This document shows, in pieces, positions 1 through 11,200 of a DNA stretch of 64,000 bases. The notes beneath the pieces are model-generated. The model was not told where the DNA came from. It did no database searches and saw nothing but the letters and a program-made list of their open reading frames with translations. How positions within the stretch are numbered: the first letter of the stretch is position 1; every line of letters begins with the position of its first letter. The position numbers and the translations under genes were made by a program. The stretch is from Fasciola hepatica (Eukaryota > Platyhelminthes > Trematoda > Plagiorchiida > Fasciolidae). Location: assembly GCA_948099385.1 (NCBI GenBank), contig CANUEZ040000012.1, forward strand, positions 10,395,501 to 10,459,500, written 5' to 3'.

Positions 1-1918
1 GTCACCGAGCGATTCGTTTGACCTTGCGTCAAACGTGGTATACGTCTTTGGACCCGCGCTAGTCTTCAATGCCAACCCGCTTGAATGCACTGTCATACTA
101 GATCCGCATTGGGCACATTCTCTGAGCTGGATGCATGTTTTCATCACGTGCACGTGGGTCTCGTAGGGCCCCTCCCACCATCCAACGGGTACGTCTACAT
201 CCTCAGGTGTGTAGATCGTTTCACTCGCTTGCCACAGGACGTACCTACTCCACGTCCTACCTCAGTAAGCTGCGAAAGCATTTTTAACTGGTTGGGTAAG
301 TCAGTTCGGTTGCCCTGCCATCTCAACCACTGACCGTAACAGCATTGTCTTGTGTTCCATCCACGGGGTTATCGGTTGTTTCTTAGGTTGGCCGTACACG
401 GAAACCATGCGCTGTGCTTGTAGTGCGATTCGGGAGCTTATGTGCAAAGTGTTCGATTATTCCTGTTCTATTTAGGCACCGAGTTTCCGATTCCATTTCA
501 AAACCCGCATGGATGCTGGTGACAGTCGGAGATGGGGCATCTATAATAAACAGTTTAAAACGGTTTATCGCTGTTTCTTTTAGTTGGTTGGCTCGTATTC
601 CGGTGAAACGCATCACCGCTTTCTTACGAAGGAGTCTTGAGAAGTTGTCCACTGCTGTAGAGTACCTGCCCGCTGCTCAATCACTGGACGCTTCGAGCTG
701 TCGGTCGGTCGTTCCAGATTGCCAATTGTGAGTGGCTTCCCGACGGGATAGTTTGGTTGACACCGAGGTTCCTCGCATCCTTTCGGGCTTGCGGTGCAAT
801 GCCGTTTCACATGAATAGTATTATGCCCCAACCTGTAGCCAGTCTTCAGTTCGAACAAAATATATGGTAAACGTTCATAGACGTTACCGCTAAGGCGTAA
901 AACGATTTGGCAATGACCATCACTTCCAGTTCATTCCTCTTACCAAACAACCCAAGGATGTTGCCATATCTGATTATTCTTGATAGTGCTGATCCAAGTT
1001 TTGAGGTAGCTACGAAGATGGCAGTGCCATTCAGAGCAGGGTTGTGAATGGGCGTACGGTTAGTTCTCAGGTCGGCGTAAGATGTGGCCACTGCAGTCGA
1101 CTGATCGGTGGTCCGCTTGGCAGGTGTGTTGTTCGTCTTTCGATTCGTTGCACCAGTTTTCTTTTCAGATACGCAGATGGCGCCGTAAGTTAAACTGAAT
1201 TGCCTTGCTATACGCAGATCATTTTGTTCTTGTGTGAACGTCCGAATAGCTTGCAAATTTTGCTACCTTGTCTAAACATCAACGTATCAGTGGTTGGGAC
1301 GTTTCGTGCCTTCAGAATGTAAGATGTCACTACAAACCTCGGTTGACACCACACCAAACCTTGGCAGGCTGCTAGAGTGCACCAGCCTTGTTACCTGCAC
1401 ATACATCACAACAGAAATCCGACGACGGATGTAGTGTCGTCATATATTTGGAAAACGCGTTTGACTTTTGTCAACCTTATCCATGGCTCCGGCGTGACAT
1501 CAAGGGTCAAATGTACATTACTACATACGGCCGTGAAACATGGCAATTAGGGGTAGTAGGAACGCCCACTTCCAGCGTTTGAGTATCGTTGTCCCCGTCG
1601 TATTTTGACACGTCTCTGGGGCACAATCCCGTAGCGGACGCCTTCTCACGCGTCCACCATTTCGACGACCCGCTACCCATAGGCATAGACCTAGAAGCAA
1701 TCGCCGCAGCCCAAACAACAGATCCTGAGGTGGAGCAGCTCATAAACAGGAGCTCCCCGCATCTAGTGCCAGTGATCCTTCCAACTTCGGACCTAACTAT
1801 TATTTGCGATGTGCCACAAGGTCGACCCCGACCACTAGTTCCTGCCAGTTTTCGCGGACAAATTTTTACCAGCCTCCACAACTTGTCGCACCCTGGTGTG
1901 ACCACCTCAGTGAAACTA
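1..1918 (+). repeat. Unit 1: leftmost and most divergent copy in the window
   Basis: It shares the gcttgaatg variant (near 79) only with unit 2; later copies read gcttaaatg. It also has private changes near 455-467 and 1462. At the cagatacgcagatggcg site (~1167) it combines the first base state of one subfamily with the second base state of the other, so it looks like a recombinant or an ancestral intermediate. Confidence 0.85.
337..1606 (+). pseudogene. Degenerate RT and RNase H segment of the unit (first copy)
   Basis: No readable frame survives, but ordered landmarks match the downstream gypsy pol at a nearly constant offset of 60750-60804 bp. They include the tataata block (541 vs 61292), cctttcgggct (779 vs 61548), aatgccgttt (798 vs 61574), a Ser-Ser-Ser run just after the expected YLDD (928 vs 61683), an R-x-A-G...F...R-F block (~1126 vs 61913), cctcgg followed by acac (1337 vs 62112), and the Ile-Tyr-Leu-Glu of RNase H (1439 vs 62241). 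The YLDD catalytic box is replaced by unrelated residues and in-frame stops are frequent. Similarity is weak between anchors; colinearity carries the call. The same segment recurs at these offsets in all 28 complete units. An unrelated insertion is the alternative. Confidence 0.7.
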
Positions 1919-2254
1919 GTCACCGAGCGATTCGTTTGACCTTGCGTCAAACGTGGTATACGTCTTTGGACCCGCGCTAGTCTTCAATGCCAACCCGCTT
2001 GAATGCACTGTCATACTAGATCCGCATTGGGCACATTCTCTGAGCTGGATGCATGTTTTCATCACGTGCACGTGGGTCTCGTAGGGCCCCTCCCACCATC
2101 CAACGGGTACGTCTACATCCTCAGGTGTGTAGATCGTTTCACTCGCTTGCCACAGGACGTACCTACTCCACGTCCTACCTCAGTAAGCTGCGAAAGCATT
2201 TTTAACTGGTTGGGTAAGTCAGTTCGGTTGCCCTGCCATCTCAACCACTGACCG
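1607..2254 (+). pseudogene. Integrase segment of the unit (first complete copy)
   Basis: This is clear similarity to the gypsy integrase at 62.41-63.06 kb. Seen in order are the end of RNase H (N-P-V-A-D-A-F-S-R), a CDVPQGRPRP block, H-N-L-S-H of the HHCC zinc finger, T-E-R-F-V, then F-H-H-V-H-V, Y-V-Y-I-L and V-D-R-F-T-R of the catalytic core. It is dead. The Trp after TERFV is a TGA stop, the Cys pair of the zinc finger is lost in a degraded stretch, and the first catalytic Asp (HVDLVGP in the reference) is Gly. The second catalytic Asp codon (gac) is kept and lies at the very end of the unit. The same lesions are in all copies. Confidence 0.93.
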
Positions 2255-5200
2255 TAACAGCATTGTCTTGTGTTCCATCCACGGGGTTATCGGTTGTTTC
2301 TTAGGTTGGCCGTACACGGAAACCATGCGCTGTGCTTGTAGTGCGATTCGGGAGTTTATGTGCAAAATGTTCGATTATTCCTGTTCTATTTAGGCACCGA
2401 GTTTCCGATTCCATTTCAAAACCCGCATGGGTGCTGGTGACAGTCGGAGATGGGGCATCTATAATAAACAGTTTAAAACGGTTTATCGCTGTTTCTTTTA
2501 GTTGGTTGGCTCGTATTCCGGTGAAACGCATCACCGCTTTCTTACGAAGGAGTCTTGAGAAGTTGTCCACTGCTGTAGAGTACCTGCCCGCTGCTCAATC
2601 ACTGGACGCTTCGAGCTGTCGGTCGGTCGTTCCAGATTGCCAATTGTGAGTGGCTTCCCGACGGGATAGTTTGGTTGACACCGAGGTTCCTCGCATCCTT
2701 TCGGGCTTGCGGTGCAATGCCGTTTCACATGAATAGTATTATGCCCCAACCTGTAGCCAGTCTTCAGTTCGAACAAAATATATGGTAAACGTTCATAGAC
2801 GTTACCGCTAAAGCGTAAAACGATTTGGCAATGACCATCACTTCCAGTTCATTCCTCTTACCAAACAACCCAAGGATGTTGCCATATCTGATTATTCTTG
2901 ATAGTGCTGATCCAAGTTTTGAGGTAGCTACGAAGATGGCAGCGCCATTCAGAGCAGGGTTGTGAATGGGCGTACGGTTAGTTCTCAGGTCGGCGTAAGA
3001 TGTGGCCACTGCAGTCGACTGATCGGTGGTCCGCTTGGCAGGTGTGTTGTTCGTCTTTCGATTCGTTGCACCAGTTTTCTTTTCAAATACGCAGATGGCG
3101 CCGTAAGTTAAACTGAATTGCCTTGCTATACGCAGATCATTTTGTTCTTGAGTGAACGTCCGAATAGCTTGCAAATTTTGCTACCTTGTCTAAACATCAA
3201 CGTATCAGTGGTTGGGACGTTTCGTGCCTTCAGAATGTAAGATGTCACTACAAACCTCGGTTGACACCACACCAAACCTTGGCAGGCTGCTAGAGTGCAC
3301 CAGCCTTGTTACCTGCACATACATCACAACAGAAATCAGACGACGGATGTAGTGTCGTCATATATTTGGAAAACGCGTTTGGCTTTTGTCAACCTTATCC
3401 ATGGCTCCGGCGTGACATCAAGGGTCAAATGTACATTACTACATACGGCCGTGAAACATGGCAATTAGGGGTAGTAGGAACGCCCACTTCCAGCGTTTGA
3501 GTATCGTTGTCCCCGTCGTATTTTGACACGTCTCTGGGGCACAATCCCGTAGCGGACGCCTTCTCACGCGTCCACCATTTCGACGACCCGCTACCCATAG
3601 GCATAGACCTAGAAGCAATCGCCGCAGCCCAATCAACAGATCCTGAGGTCGAGCAGCTCATAAACAGGAGCTCCCCGCATCTAGTGCCAGTGATCCTTCC
3701 AACTTCGGACCTAACTATTATTTGCGATGTGCCACAAGGTCGACCCCGACCACTAGTTCCTGCCAGTTTTCGCGGACAAATTTTTACCAGCCTCCACAAC
3801 TTGTCGCACCCTGGTGTGACCACCTCAGTGAAACTAGTCACCGAGCGATTCGTTTGACCTTGCGTCAAACGTGGTATACGTCTTTGGACCCGCGCTAGTC
3901 TTCAATGCCAACCCGCTTAAATGCACTGTCATACTAGATCCGCATTGGGCACATTCTCTGAGCTGGATGCATGTTTTCATCACGTGCACGTGGGTCTCGT
4001 AGGGCCCCTCCCACCATCCAACGGGTACGTCTACATCCTCAGGTGTGTAGATCGTTTCACTCGCTTGCCACAGGACGTACCTACTCCACGTCCTACCTCA
4101 GTAAGCTGCGAAAGCATTTTTAACTGGTTGGGTAAGTCAGTTCGGTTGCCCTGCCATCTCAACCACTGACCGTAACAGCATTGTCTTGTGTTCCATCCAC
4201 GGGGTTATCGGTTGTTTCTTAGGTTGGCCGTACACGGAAACCATGCGCTGTGCTTGTAGTGCGATTCGGGAGTTTATGTGCAAAATGTTCGATTATTCCT
4301 GTTCTATTTAGGCACCGAGTTTCCGATTCCATTTCAAAACCCGCATGGATGCTGGTGACAGTCGGAGATGGGGCATCTATAATAAACAGTTTAAAACGGT
4401 TTATCGCTGTTTCTTTTAGTTGGTTGGCTCGTATTCCGGTGAAACGCATCACCGCTTTCTTACGAAGGAGTCTTGAGAAGTTGTCCACTGCTGTAGAGTA
4501 CCTGCCCGCTGCTCAATCACTGGACGCTTCGAGCTGTCGGTCGGTCGTTCCAGATTGCCAATTGTGAGTGGCTTCCCGACGGGATAGTTTGGTTGACACC
4601 GAGGTTCCTCGCATCCTTTCGGGCTTGCGGTGCAATGCCGTTTCACATGAATAGTATTATGCCCCAACCTGTAGCCAGTCTTCAGTTCGAACAAAATATA
4701 TGGTAAACGTTCATAGACGTTACCGCTAAGGCGTAAAACGATTTGGCAATGACCATCACTTCCAGTTCATTCCTCTTACCAAACAACCCAAGGATGTTGC
4801 CATATCTGATTATTCTTGATAGTGCTGATCCAAGTTTTGAGGTAGCTACGAAGATGGCAGTGCCATTCAGAGCAGGGTTGTGAATGGGCGTACGGTTAGT
4901 TCTCAGGTCGGCGTAAGATGTGGCCACTGCAGTCGACTGATCGGTGGTCCGCTTGGCAGGTGTGTTGTTCGTCTTTCGATTCGTTGCACCAGTTTTCTTT
5001 TCAAATACGCAGATGGCGCCGTAAGTTAAACTGAATTGCCTTGCTATACGCAGATCATTTTGTTCTTGAGTGAACGTCCGAATAGCTTGCAAATTTTGCT
5101 ACCTTGTCTAAACATCAACGTATCAGTGGTTGGGACGTTTCGTGCCTTCAGAATGTAAGATGTCACTACAAACCTCGGTTGACACCACACCAAACCTTGG

Positions 5201-8200
5201 CAGGCTGCTAGAGTGCACCAGCCTTGTTACCTGCACATACATCACAACAGAAATCCGACGACGGATGTAGTGTCGTCATATATTTGGAAAACGCGTTTGG
5301 CTTTTGTCAACCTTATCCATGGCTCCGGCGTGACATCAAGGGTCAAATGTACATTACTACATACGGCCGTGAAACATGGCAATTAGGGGTAGTAGGAACG
5401 CCCACTTCCAGCGTTTGAGTATCGTTGTCCCCGTCGTATTTTGACACGTCTCTGGGGCACAATCCCGTAGCGGACGCCTTCTCACGCGTCCACCATTTCG
5501 ACGACCCGCTACCCATAGGCATAGACCTAGAAGCAATCGCCGCAGCCCAAACAACAGATCCTGAGGTCGATCAGCTCATAAACAGGAGCTCCCCGCATCT
5601 AGTGCCAGTGATCCTTCCAACTTCGGACCTAACTATTATTTGCGATGTGCCACAAGGTCGACCCCGACCACTAGTTTCTGCCAGTTTTCGCGGACAAATT
5701 TTTACCAGCCTCCACAACTTGTCGCACCCTGGTGTGACCACCTCAGTGAAACTAGTCACCGAGCGATTCGTTTGACCTTGCGTCAAACGTGGTATACGTC
5801 TTTGGACCCGCGCTAGTCTTCAATGCCAACCCGCTTAAATGCACTGTCATACTAGATCCGCATTGGGCACATTCTCTGAGCTGGATGCATGTTTTCATCA
5901 CGTGCACGTGGGTCTCGTAGGGCCCCTCCCACCATCCAACGGGTACGTCTACATCCTCAGGTGTGTAGATCGTTTCACTCGCTTGCCACAGGACGTACCT
6001 ACTCCACGTCCTACCTCAGTAAGCTGCGAAAGCATTTTTAACTGGTTGGGTAAGTCAGTTCGGTTGCCCTGCCATCTCAACCACTGACCGTAACAGCATT
6101 GTCTTGTGTTCCATCCACGGGGTTATCGGTTGTTTCTTAGGTTGGCCGTACACGGAAACCATGCGCTGTGCTTGTAGTGCGATTCGGGAGTTTATGTGCA
6201 AAATGTTCGATTATTCCTGTTCTATTTAGGCACCGAGTTTCCGATTCCATTTCAAAACCCGCATGGATGCTGGTGACAGTCGGAGATGGGGCATCTATAA
6301 TAAACAGTTTAAAACGGTTTATCGCTGTTTCTTTTAGTTGGTTGGCTCGTATTCCGGTGAAACGCATCACCGCTTTCTTACGAAGGAGTCTTGAGAAGTT
6401 GTCCACTGCTGTAGAGTACCTGCCCGCTGCTCAATCACTGGACGCTTCGAGCTGTCGGTCGGTCGTTCCAGATTGCCAATTGTGAGTGGCTTCCCGACGG
6501 GATAGTTTGGTTGACACCGAGGTTCCTCGCATCCTTTCGGGCTTGCGGTGCAATGCCGTTTCACATGAATAGTATTATGCCCCAACCTGTAGCCAGTCTT
6601 CAGTTCGAACAAAATATATGGTAAACGTTCATAGACGTTACCGCTAAAGCGTAAAACGATTTGGCAATGACCATCACTTCCAGTTCATTCCTCTTACCAA
6701 ACAACCCAAGGATGTTGCCATATCTGATTATTCTTGATAGTGCTGATCCAAGTTTTGAGGTAGCTACGAAGATGGCAGTGCCATTCAGAGCAGGGTTGTG
6801 AATGGGCGTACGGTTAGTTCTCAGGTCGGCGTAAGATGTGGCCACTGCAGTCGACTGATCGGTGGTCCGCTTGGCAGGTGTGTTGTTCGTCTTTCGATTC
6901 GTTGCACCAGTTTTCTTTTCAAATACGCAGATGGCGCCGTAAGTTAAACTGAATTGCCTTGCTATACGCAGATCATTTTGTTCTTGAGTGAACGTCCGAA
7001 TAGCTTGCAAATTTTGCTACCTTGTCTAAACATCAACGTATCAGTGGTTGGGACGTTTCGTGCCTTCAGAATGTAAGATGTCACTACAAACCTCGGTTGA
7101 CACCACACCAAACCTTGACAGGCTGCTAGAGTGCACCAGCCTTGTTACCTGCACATACATCACAACAGAAATCCGACGACGGATGTAGTGTCGTCATATA
7201 TTTGGAAAACGCGTTTGGCTTTTGTCAACCTTATCCATGGCTCCGGCGTGACATCAAGGGTCAAATGTACATTACTACATACGGCCGTGAAACATGGCAA
7301 TTAGGGGTAGTAGGAACGCCCACTTCCAGCGTTTGAGTATCGTTGTCCCCGTCGTATTTTGACACGTCTCTGGGGCACAATCCCGTAGCGGACGCCTTCT
7401 CACGCGTCCACCATTTCGACGACCCGCTACCCATAGGCATAGACCTAGAAGCAATCGCCGCAGCCCAAACAACAGATCCTGAGATGGAGCAGCTCATAAA
7501 CAGGAGCTCCCCGCATCTAGTGCCAGTGATCCTTCCAACTTCGGACCTAACTATTATTTGCGATGTGCCACAAGGTCGACCCCGACCACTAGTTCCTGCC
7601 AGTTTTCGCGGACAAATTTTTACCAGCCTCCACAACTTGTCGCACCCTGGTGTGACCACCTCAGTGAAACTAGTCACCGAGCGATTCGTTTGACCTTGCG
7701 TCAAACGTGGTATACGTCTTTGGACCCGCGCTAGTCTTCAATGCCAACCCGCTTAAATGTACTGTCATACTAGATCCGCATTGGGCACATTCTCTGAGCT
7801 GGATGCATGTTTTCATCACGTGCACGTGGGTCTCGTAGGGCCCCTCCCACCATCCAACGGGTACGTCTACATCCTCAGGTGTGTAGATCGTTTCACTCGC
7901 TTGCCACAGGACGTACCTACTCCACGTCCTACCTCAGTAAGCTGCGAAAGCATTTTTAACTGGTTGGGTAAGTCAGTTCGGTTGCCCTGCCATCTCAACC
8001 ACTGACCGTAACAGCATTGTCTTGTGTTCCATCCACGGGGTTATCGGTTGTTTCTTAGGTTGGCCGTACACGGAAACCATGCGCTGTGCTTGTAGTGCGA
8101 TTCGGGAGTTTATGTGCAAAATGTTCGATTATTCCTGTTCTATTTAGGCACCGAGTTTCCGATTCCATTTCAAAACCCGCATGGGTGCTGGTGACAGTCG

Positions 8201-11200
8201 GAGATGGGGCATCTATAATAAACAGTTTAAAACGGTTTATCGCTGTTTCTTTTAGTTGGTTGGCTCGTATTCCGGTGAAACGCATCACCGCTTTCTTACG
8301 AAGGAGTCTTGAGAAGTTGTCCACTGCTGTAGAGTACCTGCCCGCTGCTCAATCACTGGACGCTTCGAGCTGTCGGTCGGTCGTTCCAGATTGCCAATTG
8401 TGAGTGGCTTCTCGACGGGATAGTTTGGTTGACACCGAGGTTCCTCGCATCCTTTCGGGCTTGCGGTGCAATGCCGTTTCACATGAATAGTATTATGCCC
8501 CAACCTGTAGCCAGTCTTCAGTTCGAACAAAATATATGGTAAACGTTCATAGACGTTACCGCTAAAGCGTAAAACGATTTGGCAATGACCATCACTTCCA
8601 GTTCATTCCTCTTACCAAACAACCCAAGGATGTTGCCATATCTGATTATTCTTGATAGTGCTGATCCAAGTTTTGAGGTAGCTACGAAGATGGCAGTGCC
8701 ATTCAGAGCAGGGTTGTGAATGGGCGTACGGTTAGTTCTCAGGTCGGCGTAAGATGTGGCCACTGCAGTCGACTGATCGGTGGTCCGCTTGGCAGGTGTG
8801 TTGTTCGTCTTTCGATTCGTTGCACCAGTTTTCTTTTCAAATACGCAGATGGCGCCGTAAGTTAAACTGAATTGCCTTGCTATACGCAGATCATTTTGTT
8901 CTTGAGTGAACGTCCGAATAGCTTGCAAATTTTGCTACCTTGTCTAAACATCAACGTATCAGTGGTTGGGACGTTTCGTGCCTTCAGAATGTAAGATGTC
9001 ACTACAAACCTCGGTTGACACCACACCAAACCTTGGCAGGCTGCTAGAGTGCACCAGCCTTGTTACCTGCACATACATCACAACAGAAATCAGACGACGG
9101 ATGTAGTGTCGTCATATATTTGGAAAACGCGTTTGGCTTTTGTCAACCTTATCCATGGCTCCGGCGTGACATCAAGGGTCAAATGTACATTACTACATAC
9201 GGCCGTGAAACATGGCAATTAGGGGTAGTAGGAACGCCCACTTCCAGCGTTTGAGTATCGTTGTCCCCGTCGTATTTTGACACGTCTCTGGGGCACAATC
9301 CCGTAGCGGACGCCTTCTCACGCGTCCACCATTTCGACGACCCGCTACCCATAGGCATAGACCTAGAAGCAATCGCCGCAGCCCAATCAACAGATCCTGA
9401 GGTCGAGCAGCTCATAAACAGGAGCTCCCCGCATCTAGTGCCAGTGATCCTTCCAACTTCGGACCTAACTATTATTTGCGATGTGCCACAAGGTCGACCC
9501 CGACCACTAGTTCCTGCCAGTTTTCGCGGACAAATTTTTACCAGCCTCCACAACTTGTCGCACCCTGGTGTGACCACCTCAGTGAAACTAGTCACCGAGC
9601 GATTCGTTTGACCTTGCGTCAAACGTGGTATACGTCTTTGGACCCGCGCTAGTCTTCAATGCCAACCCGCTTAAATGCACTGTCATACTAGATCCGCATT
9701 GGGCACATTCTCTGAGCTGGATGCATGTTTTCATCACGTGCACGTGGGTCTCGTAGGGCCCCTCCCACCATCCAACGGGTACGTCTACATCCTCAGGTGT
9801 GTAGATCGTTTCACTCGCTTGCCACAGGACGTACCTACTCCACGTCCTACCTCAGTAAGCTGCGAAAGCATTTTTAACTGGTTGGGTAAGTCAGTTCGGT
9901 TGCCCTGCCATCTCAACCACTGACCGTAACAGCATTGTCTTGTGTTCCATCCACGGGGTTATCGGTTGTTTCTTAGGTTGGCCGTACACGGAAACCATGC
10001 GCTGTGCTTGTAGTGCGATTCGGGAGTTTATGTGCAAAATGTTCGATTATTCCTGTTCTATTTAGGCACCGAGTTTCCGATTCCATTTCAAAACCCGCAT
10101 GGGTGCTGGTGACAGTCGGAGATGGGGCATCTATAATAAACAGTTTAAAACGGTTTATCGCTGTTTCTTTTAGTTGGTTGGCTCGTATTCCGGTGAAACG
10201 CATCACCGCTTTCTTACGAAGGAGTCTTGAGAAGTTGTCCACTGCTGTAGAGTACCTGCCCGCTGCTCAATCACTGGACGCTTCGAGCTGTCGGTCGGTC
10301 GTTCCAGATTGCCAATTGTGAGTGGCTTCCCGACGGGATAGTTTGGTTGACGCCGAGGTTCCTCGCATCCTTTCGGGCTTGCGGTGCAATGCCGTTTCAC
10401 ATGAATAGTATTATGCCCCAACCTGTAGCCAGTCTTCAGTTCGAACAAAATATATGGTAAACGTTCATAGACGTTACCGCTAAAGCGTAAAACGATTTGG
10501 CAATGACCATCACTTCCAGTTCATTCCTCTTACCAAACAACCCAAGGATGTTGCCATATCTGATTATTCTTGATAGTGCTGATCCAAGTTTTGAGGTAGC
10601 TACGAAGATGGCAGTGCCATTCAGAGCAGGGTTGTGAATGGGCGTACGGTTAGTTCTCAGGTCGGCGTAAGATGTGGCCACTGCAGTCGACTGATCGGTG
10701 GTCCGCTTGGCAGGTGTGTTGTTCGTCTTTCGATTCGTTGCACCAGTTTTCTTTTCAGATACGCAGATAGCGCCGTAAGTTAAACTGAATTGCCTTGCTA
10801 TACGCAGATCATTTTGTTCTTGAGTGAACGTCCGAATAGCTTGCAAATTTTGCTACCTTGTCTAAACATCAACGTATCAGTGGTTGGGACGTTTCGTGCC
10901 TTCAGAATGTAAGATGTCACTACAAACCTCGGTTGACACCACACCAAACCTTGACAGGCTGCTAGAGTGCACCAGCCTTGTTACCTGCACATACATCACA
11001 ACAGAAATCAGACGACGGATGTAGTGTCGTCATATATTTGGAAAACGCGTTTGGCTTTTGTCAACCTTATCCATGGCTCCGGCGTGACATCAAGGGTCAA
11101 ATGTACATTACTACATACGGCCGTGAAACATGGCAATTAGGGGTAGTAGGAACGCCCACTTCCAGCGTTTGAGTATCGTTGTCCCCGTCGTATTTTGACA

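Larger units (their letters stand above)
337..2254 (+). repeat. One unit in its natural phase (pre-RT to integrase core)
   Basis: The right edge of the array fixes the natural unit boundary: offset 336 is the last base shared with the flank, so a natural unit runs from offset 337 to offset 336 of the next copy. Read this way, the unit starts just upstream of the RT domain of a gypsy pol and ends just after the second catalytic Asp codon of integrase. It corresponds to roughly 61.09-63.06 kb of the element at the right of this window, which is about 1965 bp against 1918 bp in the unit. The inter-unit junction joins integrase-core sequence (ending gaccg) to pre-RT sequence (starting taacagc). 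Confidence 0.8.

Noticed and set aside
383..731. Overlapping 89- and 105-codon frames on opposite strands in each unit
   Set aside because: The + frame follows the old RT in places but has lost its motifs; the minus frame is a shadow. Neither shows signs of selection.
846..1256. 136-codon minus-strand frame repeated in every unit as a possible conserved gene
   Set aside because: It lies antisense to the degraded RT-RNase H, carries no recognisable domain, and its conservation is explained by unit homogeneity.
1422..1442. gacgac...gtcgtc hairpin in each unit as a terminator or structural RNA
   Set aside because: A 6-bp stem in a decayed coding region is expected by chance and has no supporting context.
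1388..1582. Y-L-E-N-A-F-D in unit 1 as a LINE reverse transcriptase motif (A-F-D)
   Set aside because: The surrounding order and spacing match gypsy RNase H (I-Y-L-E), and the D is private to unit 1; the others have G.
337..1606. The 1.27-kb part of the unit as an unrelated host sequence captured beside integrase
   Set aside because: This was my first reading. Ordered anchors at constant distance from the downstream RT and RNase H made decayed pol the simpler explanation, though not a proven one.
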